The position numbers and the translations under genes are program-made. Source: UBA6107 sp964459385 (GTDB lineage Bacteria; Chloroflexota; Anaerolineae; Anaerolineales; Anaerolineaceae). From it: a DNA stretch of 64,000 nucleotides. The notes beneath the pieces are model-generated. The model was not told the DNA's origin and did not search any database. It saw nothing but the letters and a program-made list of their open reading frames with translations. The DNA is taken from positions 1-64,000 of the forward strand of contig CAYWLG010000008.1 in NCBI GenBank assembly GCA_964459385.1, in the 5' to 3' direction. Position 1 is the first letter of the stretch; each line of letters starts with the position of its first letter. Shown piece by piece: positions 45,536 to 51,680 of the stretch.

Positions 45536-46384
45536 ATGAAAAACTATGTCATGATCACCGGCGCCACCGGTGGGTTGGGAAGTGCTTTTAGCGCCGAATG
45601 CGCTCGCAGAGGATACAATCTGGTGTTGACCGATCTCAGCCCTGAAGGAGAAGTGTTTGCCCGCAGGATCGCTGACCGGTACGGGGTGGAAGTGCATTAT
45701 TTTGCCTGTGATTTCACCTCTGAGACGGCGCGTGGAGAATTGATCAATCGCTTGAAAACAGAGGGGTATCTGTTCTGGGGGTTGATCAACGTAGCCGGGC
45801 TGGATTTTGAAGGCGATTATCTGGGGCGCAGCCGCAGCCAGATTTTAACCGTATTGAACGTGAATCTGGTCGCCAATATGGATATGACCCATGAGGTCTT
45901 GCTTTTACGCGACCCTGAGCAGACCTTCCGCCTCATCAACACTTGCAGCATGGCGGGTTTTTACCCCATGCCGTTCAAGGCGACTTACGCAGCGACCAAA
46001 CGCTTTTTGCTTGATTTCTCACTGGCTTTGCGTGAAGAGATCAGCGATTTTGGCACGGTCACTGCGCTGGCCCCGGGCGGCATGCCCACCACCCCCGAAT
46101 GTATGCGGGCTATCTTTGTGCAGGGTTTTTGGGGCTGGGCTACTACCCTGGATGCGCGTGTGGTGGCTGAACAGGCACTTCATGCCGCACTCAAAGGGAA
46201 AGCGATCTGCATTCCCGGTGCGGCTAACCAATTGCTGCACGTGCTTAGTGGCTTGGTGCCGGTCGGGATGAAAGTTCACTTTGTGGCAGAACGTTGGCGC
46301 AGCACACAAAACAACATCGCGCAGCAAGATTTTTTGGCCGGGCGTGCCCAGGCTGCAATGCCGTCCCCAAAAACCGCGACATAA
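45536..46384 (+). CDS. Short-chain dehydrogenase/reductase
   Basis: This 282-residue SDR has TGATGGLG (cofactor), an NVAG in place of NNAG, and the active-site pair S in NTCSMAGF with YAATK. The C-terminal part is hydrophobic and may touch the membrane. It resembles the 17-beta-hydroxysteroid-dehydrogenase/DltE-like group. The ATG at 45536 follows TAGGAG. It should be under control of the neighbouring TetR protein, together with the divergent SDR. Confidence 0.88.
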   Translation: MKNYVMITGATGGLGSAFSAECARRGYNLVLTDLSPEGEVFARRIADRYGVEVHYFACDFTSETARGELINRLKTEGYLFWGLINVAGLDFEGDYLGRSRSQILTVLNVNLVANMDMTHEVLLLRDPEQTFRLINTCSMAGFYPMPFKATYAATKRFLLDFSLALREEISDFGTVTALAPGGMPTTPECMRAIFVQGFWGWATTLDARVVAEQALHAALKGKAICIPGAANQLLHVLSGLVPVGMKVHFVAERWRSTQNNIAQQDFLAGRAQAAMPSPKTAT

Positions 46385-46400
46385 CATAACGCAGATGGGG

Positions 46401-46427
46401 TTGACTTTTGTAAGACTCTTGTATAAT
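46401..46427 (+). promoter_or_regulatory. Promoter of the MFS gene
   Basis: TTGACT (46401-46406) and TATAAT (46422-46427) with a 15-bp spacer. The position excludes an upstream in-frame ATG at 46426 as the true start of the MFS gene. Confidence 0.6.
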
Positions 46428-46464
46428 GGAAGCATTCATTAATCCTCATTTTGCAGGACGTTTC

Positions 46465-47658
46465 ATGAAAACACAAAGTAAAACGATTCGCTTTACCCTG
46501 TTCGCATTGTTGTATTTTACACAGGGCACTATTCTCGGTTATTTCGCCTCGTTGAATGCCCTTTATCTGTTGGGAAACGGCATCGATATCGCCAAAGTAG
46601 GCATTTTTTCTTCGATCGCTTTGATTCCCTTTGTGATCAAGATCTTTTTTGGCATGCTGAGCGACCGCTTCAATTTCTTTGGGCTGGGGTATCGCAAACC
46701 CTATATCGCCATCGGGCTGCTGGTGCAGTTCCTGTGTTTGCTGGTGGTGGCCAATATCAACCCCGGGCAGAGCTTCTGGGGTTTTGTGGCACTGGCTTTC
46801 TTCCTGCAGATGGGTATGGCCTTTTATGATACCTGCACCGACGGCCTGGCTTTGGATATTACGCCACTGAGCGAAAAGGGCACGCTGCAGGGCTTTATGG
46901 TGGGCGGTCGCGCCGTGGGCGTGATCGTGGCGGCTTCTGTGGCCGGTTTTATCGCCGAAAAACTGAGTTGGCCGATGGTCTTTTACTTTTTGGCCGTGTT
47001 GACCCTGCTGCCCTTCGCGCTGCTCTTCTTTGTAAAAGAGACGGAACGTTCCAACGAAGAGCGCTTCAACTGGGCAGCTTTTGGCGCTTTTAAGAACACA
47101 CAGGTGATCGTGGCCGCGATCGTGGGGCTGATCATTTTTCTGGTCATCGTGGGCGCCAATCAGATCATCAACCCCTCTTTTGCTGACCGCATGACGCTCA
47201 GCCTTAGCACAGCCGGGTTGCTCACCACGGTTTGGGGGGTGGGTGTGACCATTGGTGCCATCGTGGGCGGCAAGATCATGGATCGCCTGGGCGATAGGAT
47301 CTCGATCTGGGTATCGGTGTTGACGGTGGCCCCGGCATTGGTTTTGATCGCGTTTGTGCCGGGCATTGCCGGTGCTTTCATCGCCTCAGCAGTTTTTGGA
47401 ATCACTTACGGTATTTCGCAGGCAGTCTACTTTGCCCTGGCGATGAAATATACCAGGCCCGCCATCGCAGCTTCGATGTACGCCATTATGATGTCGGTGA
47501 CCAACATTGGCCAGGGAATCGGTCTGGCCTTAAGTGGCGGTCTGGCCAAGAGCTTTGGCTATCCGGTGGCTTTTATTGCCTTTGCCGCCATCATGTTCTT
47601 GGTGCTGCCGTTCATGCCGACTCTGTTCAAAAAAGGGGAAACGGCGTTCCAGAATTAA
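46465..47658 (+). CDS. MFS transporter (PAT/BT1-like)
   Basis: This 397-residue carrier has twelve predicted membrane helices. The loop MLSDRFNFFGLGYRKPYIAIG between helices 2 and 3 corresponds to the MFS motif A. FFLQMGMAFYDTCTDGLALD is similar to the PAT (AmpG-like) and folate-biopterin (BT1) branches. The substrate is not known. Although it follows the second SDR gene on the same strand, it has its own promoter. Confidence 0.8.
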   Translation: MKTQSKTIRFTLFALLYFTQGTILGYFASLNALYLLGNGIDIAKVGIFSSIALIPFVIKIFFGMLSDRFNFFGLGYRKPYIAIGLLVQFLCLLVVANINPGQSFWGFVALAFFLQMGMAFYDTCTDGLALDITPLSEKGTLQGFMVGGRAVGVIVAASVAGFIAEKLSWPMVFYFLAVLTLLPFALLFFVKETERSNEERFNWAAFGAFKNTQVIVAAIVGLIIFLVIVGANQIINPSFADRMTLSLSTAGLLTTVWGVGVTIGAIVGGKIMDRLGDRISIWVSVLTVAPALVLIAFVPGIAGAFIASAVFGITYGISQAVYFALAMKYTRPAIAASMYAIMMSVTNIGQGIGLALSGGLAKSFGYPVAFIAFAAIMFLVLPFMPTLFKKGETAFQN

Positions 47659-47680
47659 TTTGTTTTTTTGAAGGATTTGA

Positions 47681-47711
47681 GAGAGACGGTTCGCCAATCG
47701 TCTCTCTTTTT
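47681..47711 (+). terminator. Intrinsic terminator after the MFS gene
   Basis: GAGAGACG (47681-47688) pairs with CGTCTCTC (47699-47706) around a 10-nt loop, then TTTTT. It lies 2 bp from the end of the convergent hemolysin III gene. Confidence 0.9.
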
Positions 47712-47713
47712 AA

Positions 47714-48355
47714 TCAAGCAGCAGCGATATAGACTGCTATCAAAATGAAGTGGCAGAAAGCACCCAGCGTCACGAAAATATGCCACACTTCGTGAAAGCC
47801 AAACACGTTTGGAATGAAATCCATCTTTTTGGTAATGTAGATCACGGCCCCGGCGGTATAGAGCAGCCCACCCACCAGCAGCCAGATCAACGCACCGGCT
47901 GGCATAGTATGTATCATCTCGTTCACCGCAAAGATCGACAGCCAGCCCATGATCAGGTAAATTCCGGCGGTCACCCAGCGCGGAGCATCAATGACAAAAA
48001 GTTTAATGAGAATGCCGGCCAGCCCAAACGCCCAGATGATGCCCAGAAACCCCCAACGCCAAAAACCGGTAAAGTAATGAATGCAAAGCGGCGTATAACT
48101 GCCGGCGATCAATAGATAGATGGAAGAGTGGTCTAATTTGCGCAGGTGCAGCAGAGCCGCAGGGCTGGTTTGGGCAGCGTGATAGATCGTGCTGGAAGTA
48201 AACATCAGAACCAGGGTCAGCCCGTAAACGAGCAAAGAAAGTTCCTTGAGTAGATCGGTCTTGCCCAGCCACAGCAGCACGACCAGACCGGCAGCAGCCA
48301 GCATGGCCGAAACGAGATGAATCCAGGTGCTTACGGGGTCACGAAATTTGTTCAA
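47714..48355 (-). CDS. Hemolysin III / PAQR-family membrane protein
   Basis: The 213-residue protein has seven membrane helices and the metal-site residues of the HlyIII/PAQR family: SSTIYHAAQ, LDHSSIYLLIAGSYTP and FHEVWHIFV (HxxxH). Despite the name, family members are thought to be metal-dependent hydrolases that shape membrane lipids. The start codon appears to be TTG at 48355. The leader contains a long imperfect inverted repeat. Confidence 0.92.
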   Translation of the reverse strand: MNKFRDPVSTWIHLVSAMLAAAGLVVLLWLGKTDLLKELSLLVYGLTLVLMFTSSTIYHAAQTSPAALLHLRKLDHSSIYLLIAGSYTPLCIHYFTGFWRWGFLGIIWAFGLAGILIKLFVIDAPRWVTAGIYLIMGWLSIFAVNEMIHTMPAGALIWLLVGGLLYTAGAVIYITKKMDFIPNVFGFHEVWHIFVTLGAFCHFILIAVYIAAA

Positions 48356-48360
48356 TAAGG

Positions 48361-48431
48361 ATCCATTCGAATGCAGAAGTGTGATGCAGTTACCTTTGGT
48401 TGATAATAACTTCTGGCATTTCAGAATGGAT
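48361..48431. repeat. Imperfect inverted repeat in the hlyIII leader
   Basis: 48361-48380 and 48409-48431 are related as inverted repeats (ATCCATTC and AGAAGT blocks, with ATGC between), around a 28-nt loop, directly upstream of the TTG start. A second hairpin, CAGGTCA/TGACCTG, lies at 48438-48463. Confidence 0.5.
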
Positions 48432-48471
48432 GTATCTCAGGTCACAAAAGGCACCATGACCTGTGTAGATT

Positions 48472-48505
48472 AAAAAGAGCGGATAGGGCGATGCCCCTAT
48501 CCGCT
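48472..48505 (-). terminator. Intrinsic terminator, probably the original terminator of the HAD gene
   Basis: AGCGGATAGGG (48478-48488) pairs with CCCTATCCGCT (48495-48505) around 6 nt. On the minus strand it is followed by CTTTTTA. It stands 25 bp beyond the stranded copy of the HAD gene end at 48530, now 1.7 kb away from the functional gene. Confidence 0.9.
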
Positions 48506-48529
48506 TGAGGTGTAATTAAAGACGTTTGG

Positions 48530-48568
48530 TTAGAGAATGCCGTAGGCCTGCAGGGCGTCGCGCAGCAG
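48530..48568 (-). repeat. Left att-like repeat: stranded 3' end of the HAD gene
   Basis: Read on the minus strand this segment encodes LLRDALQAYGIL followed by TAA, the same C terminus as the functional HAD gene (LLRDALQAYKIL). It matches the right repeat (50223-50261) at 33 of 39 positions, including a perfect 20-bp core TGCAGGGCGTCGCGCAGCAG (48549-48568). Its GC-rich codons and the terminator behind it indicate that this is the original gene end. Confidence 0.85.
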
Positions 48569-48631
48569 ACTCTATTGATTTAGCCACTCTCTAGGTTATT
48601 CAGATGTATAAATCAACACACTATTCGGCAC

Positions 48632-48659
48632 TTGAAGGTGACAATAAATTCACTATAAT
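48632..48659 (+). promoter_or_regulatory. Promoter of the TIR gene
   Basis: TTGAAG (48632-48637), 16-bp spacer, TATAAT (48654-48659). Transcription would begin near 48666 and give a leader of about 46 nt. Confidence 0.65.
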
Positions 48660-48711
48660 AATTAATATCGTTTGCATTAATTTAGGGTTGGAGATTGCTA
48701 GGGAGGAAACA

Positions 48712-50142
48712 ATGAAAGCTATGACAGACATACTTAAAAGTGATCCAAAAAATGTTTCAGTTACAACTTATCAAAATTACATTGCGGACCTTTATCAGGG
48801 AATCAATAAACGTCGAAGTTTTTCAGATGTATATGGCTATGTTGATCGGAACATTGGGTATTTAGGGAAGTCGATAGAATTTGACCAGAACGATAAGTCT
48901 AAGTTCATTTTATTGTTATCTTGGTTTTTTTCACTTTCAACATTTGTTGAAATCAATGCCCTTGAAGCGATAGTAAAAAAATTTCCCGGGATTTGCCCTT
49001 ATTGTTTGCAATCTACTTGTATTTGTTACCGAACCAACAAAAAACCCCCGACACCTCTGTATGCCTTTGAGATTAAACAATACATAGAGAGGGAAATAGA
49101 TTACCATTGGACAGATGCTGAAGGTGGATATAAAAAATTCAACCTAGATGAAACAATTAAATATATTGCAGATATATATCCTTCTAATGAAGTTGTTTGG
49201 AAATCCTCGGGTTATCAATCGCATTTATTGAAAATACACCAAGAACTTGCTGAAATTCATGAGGCGTATAGCTATTTGCAAAAAAAAGTAAAGCCTAAGG
49301 ATGCAGTGAGAGAAGAAATCGGAGATGTATTTGCTTGGATTTTAGGTGCATGGGCAATAAAATATCCCAAGGAATCAATGGATAAAGCATTCATAGACTA
49401 TTATATTAATGGCTGTCCAGTATGCGGAAAATTTCCCTGTGCCTGTGATTTGGAAGATAGTAGATCTGCCACCTTACTCAATTTTGATAAAATCGAAATT
49501 ATTCGAGCAAACATTGAGAATCACTTTAAAAATATAAATGGTTACGAAGAGATATTTGCTCGTCAATCAACCCTGTATAAAGAAGTTCTTGAGAAGCAAG
49601 AAATGCCTATAGTATGGGCAGCATTATCAGAAACGAAAGAAGTTTTGCAAAAAATTGTAAAAACAATCACTTCAATTGACTCAAGCGGAGAATTAACTGT
49701 AGTGTTATTTTCAACCCTTGAACTAATTGACAGCTTATTATTTAAGGAGGGGTTTAATAAGCGAAATGGCAGGTCATTCGATGTGTTTTTGAGTTACGCA
49801 AATGAAGATAAAGATCAGGCTAGAAAAATTTACGATTTTTTAACTGGCAAAAAATTTGAAGTTTTTATGGCTGAAAGAAGCATTTCTCCAGGCGATGACT
49901 GGGAGAACGCAATAAAACGTGCATTAAAAGATTCAAAAATGATGTGTGTACTTGCTACGCCATCAAGTAATGTGAGCGAATGGGTGAAAACAGAGATACA
50001 TGCTTGTTGGATTCTTGATATACCCTTAATTCCAATACTATTTCGTAGCGATATTGATCAGTTACCAGAACATCTAAGAAAAAAGCAATGTATAGATTTT
50101 TCTGAATATGAAAAAATAGTAGATGAACTAAATAAATTATGA
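48712..50142 (+). CDS. TIR-domain protein with two MazG-like/zinc-ribbon repeats
   Basis: The 476-residue protein has three parts. Residues about 15-105 and 150-245 are related helical units, each ending in a CxxC-x4-CxC cluster (C95, C98, C103, C105 and C235, C238, C243, C245). The second unit has the acidic pattern of MazG-type NTP pyrophosphatases: E178/E181 in HQELAEIHE and ExxD (E202, D205) in REEIGD. The first unit lacks these residues and looks inactive. After a helical linker, residues 356-476 form a TIR domain (FDVFLSYANED; SEWVKTE with candidate catalytic E428), so NAD cleavage is likely. The design suggests a nucleotide sensor plus a TIR effector, as in abortive-infection defence. 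The ATG at 48712 has GGAGG six bases upstream; an in-frame ATG at 48604 lies before the promoter. The gene is much more AT-rich than its neighbours. Confidence 0.8.
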   Translation: MKAMTDILKSDPKNVSVTTYQNYIADLYQGINKRRSFSDVYGYVDRNIGYLGKSIEFDQNDKSKFILLLSWFFSLSTFVEINALEAIVKKFPGICPYCLQSTCICYRTNKKPPTPLYAFEIKQYIEREIDYHWTDAEGGYKKFNLDETIKYIADIYPSNEVVWKSSGYQSHLLKIHQELAEIHEAYSYLQKKVKPKDAVREEIGDVFAWILGAWAIKYPKESMDKAFIDYYINGCPVCGKFPCACDLEDSRSATLLNFDKIEIIRANIENHFKNINGYEEIFARQSTLYKEVLEKQEMPIVWAALSETKEVLQKIVKTITSIDSSGELTVVLFSTLELIDSLLFKEGFNKRNGRSFDVFLSYANEDKDQARKIYDFLTGKKFEVFMAERSISPGDDWENAIKRALKDSKMMCVLATPSSNVSEWVKTEIHACWILDIPLIPILFRSDIDQLPEHLRKKQCIDFSEYEKIVDELNKL

Positions 50143-50222
50143 TGCGGAAGTATCATTCTGGATTATTTGATGTTTCCTAAAAAGCAATTTTAGGGAGACA
50201 ACTAAATAATAAGAGAAAAACA

Positions 50223-50261
50223 TTATAGAATTTTATAGGCTTGCAGGGCGTCGCGCAGCAG
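50223..50261 (-). repeat. Right att-like repeat, present 3' end of the HAD gene
   Basis: This copy supplies the current last codons and stop (TAA) of the HAD gene. The outer 19 bp differ from the left copy by AT-richer codons, as if brought in with the island, while the inner 20 bp are identical. Confidence 0.85.
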
Positions 50262-50831
50262 CCGTGAAGACTGGTACTGGATGGTGTTTATCCCCACCTG
50301 CCGCCCGGCCCGGATGTTATCTTCGGCGTCGTCAATGTAAAGGCACTCTTCTGCCTGTAGGTGATTGCGTTCGAGCAACGCCTGATAGATGCGCAGATCC
50401 GGTTTGGCAGCCTTGACTTCACCCGAAATGACCATATCGTCGAAGAGATTGAAGAATTCAAACTGCGGGCGTACCAGACGAAATTTCTCGCGCGACCAGT
50501 TGCTCAGCCCATAAACACGATAGCCCTTCGCCTTTACTTCTTTGAGCAGATCAATGGTCTCGTCAAAGAGGGCGCCAATCGTTTCGATCCAGCGTTCGTC
50601 GAAGGTCTTCAACAGCTCGGCCCGATGCGGATATTTCAGCGCCAGCTCGGCAATACCGCGCTCGAAGGGATAGCCTTTGTCGAATTCGTAATTCCAATAT
50701 TTAAAGTCGATCTCCTGCAAAAAGTTGGCGATCTCGGTGTCGTTGACCATGAGCTTGCGAAACAGGTAGTAGGGGTTCCAATCGATCAGCACCCCGCCGT
50801 AATCAAAGATGACAGAATTGATTTTGTTCAT
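50223..50831 (-). CDS. HAD-superfamily hydrolase, YihX-like
   Basis: The 202-residue phosphatase-fold protein has motif I VIFDYGGVLIDWNP (nucleophile D10; the D-x-G variant is normal in the YihX group), motif II in YGLSNW and motif IV in YIDDAEDNI. It probably hydrolyses a sugar phosphate such as glucose 1-phosphate. The start at ATG 50831 gives the usual family length; an in-frame ATG 21 codons upstream would add an unmatched segment. Its last 13 codons are shared with the stranded repeat at 48530, so the island insertion has replaced its 3' end without breaking the gene. It no longer has an adjacent terminator with a T run. Confidence 0.88.
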   Translation of the reverse strand: MNKINSVIFDYGGVLIDWNPYYLFRKLMVNDTEIANFLQEIDFKYWNYEFDKGYPFERGIAELALKYPHRAELLKTFDERWIETIGALFDETIDLLKEVKAKGYRVYGLSNWSREKFRLVRPQFEFFNLFDDMVISGEVKAAKPDLRIYQALLERNHLQAEECLYIDDAEDNIRAGRQVGINTIQYQSSRLLRDALQAYKIL

Positions 50832-50942
50832 GAATTTACTTTCTTTGATGTTAATGAAGGGCAGTAAAAACATTGCCCTATCAGTGCCATACAATTACGC
50901 ACCGTTTTGGATTGTACCGCATTAATCTGAGCGTCTTCTCAT

Positions 50943-50967
50943 AAAAACTGGCGCCCCATCGAGCGCC
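50943..50967 (-). terminator. Terminator of the kdp operon
   Basis: GGCGC (50950-50954) pairs with GCGCC (50963-50967) and on the minus strand leads to AGTTTTTA. It lies 15 bp after the kdpE stop. Confidence 0.7.
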
Positions 50968-50981
50968 TGTTACAAAACAGT

Positions 50982-51680
50982 TTATTCTTCGCTGTCGTTG
51001 AAGCGATAGCCAACGCCAAGTTCAGTGAGAATGTATGTAGGACGATTGGGGTCTGTTTCTATCTTGCGGCGCAGATTGCTGATGTTCACACGAATCAGCC
51101 TTCCGCCGTCGTCTTCATAACCCCCTCCCCAAACTTGCCGGATGAGTTGGCGATGAGTTACAACGATACCGGGGTTTTGCATTAATACTAAAAGGATATC
51201 AAACTCGGTGGGCGTAAGCGTGATTTCCTTTTTCCCCAGCGTCACTTTGTGACGGGCCAGGTCGAGTGTCAGACCACGAAAAGAGAATCGATCTGTGGTG
51301 ACCGGGGGCTCTGAACGCCTCAATACCACTCGAACTCTTGCCAGGAGTTCCCCGATACCGAAGGGTTTGGTCAGGTAGTCATCAGCACCCACGTCTAATG
51401 CTTCGATCTTTTCTTGTTCATTATTTCTTACCGATAAAATGATAATGGGTATGTGGCTGACCTGCCGGATGAGCCGGGTCACTTCTATACCATCCATATC
51501 TGGCAGCCCCAGATCTAAGATGATCAGATCTGGTTTACGATCATCTGTGATTTGGATGGCTTCTTTTCCTAAACCGGTTTCCAAAATCTCATACTGATAC
51601 AATTTTAATGAGGCACGTAAAAAGCGCCTGATATCAGGTTCGTCATCCACAATTAAAATTCTTTTTGCTCGTGCTGTCAT
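50982..51680 (-). CDS. kdpE: Response regulator KdpE
   Basis: This 232-residue OmpR-type regulator has a receiver domain (phosphoacceptor D in LIILDLGLPDMDG) and a winged-helix DNA-binding domain (LTPTEFDILLVLMQNPGIVVTHRQLIRQVWG). It activates kdp transcription under potassium limitation when phosphorylated by KdpD. Its ATG overlaps the kdpD stop (ATGA). The candidate target site is the direct repeat at 59280-59298. Confidence 0.95.
   Translation of the reverse strand: MTARAKRILIVDDEPDIRRFLRASLKLYQYEILETGLGKEAIQITDDRKPDLIILDLGLPDMDGIEVTRLIRQVSHIPIIILSVRNNEQEKIEALDVGADDYLTKPFGIGELLARVRVVLRRSEPPVTTDRFSFRGLTLDLARHKVTLGKKEITLTPTEFDILLVLMQNPGIVVTHRQLIRQVWGGGYEDDGGRLIRVNISNLRRKIETDPNRPTYILTELGVGYRFNDSEE

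Larger units (their letters stand above)
48530..50261. mobile_element. One-gene defence-like island inserted in a HAD gene 3' end
   Basis: An AT-rich stretch of about 1.65 kb with a single TIR gene lies between two copies of the 39-bp HAD gene end. The direct repeats resemble attL and attR of a recombinase-mediated insertion that regenerates the target gene. No integrase, transposase or terminal inverted repeat is present, so the means of movement is unknown. The cut-off of GC content at both ends supports foreign origin. Confidence 0.65.

Noticed and set aside
48604..48711. Upstream in-frame ATG of the TIR gene
   Set aside because: It precedes the predicted promoter (48632-48659) and lacks a ribosome binding site, while the ATG at 48712 has GGAGG.
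50176..50194. Terminator after the TIR gene
   Set aside because: CCTAAAA/TTTTAGG can form a 7-bp hairpin but it is AT-rich and has no T run, so it was not listed as a terminator.
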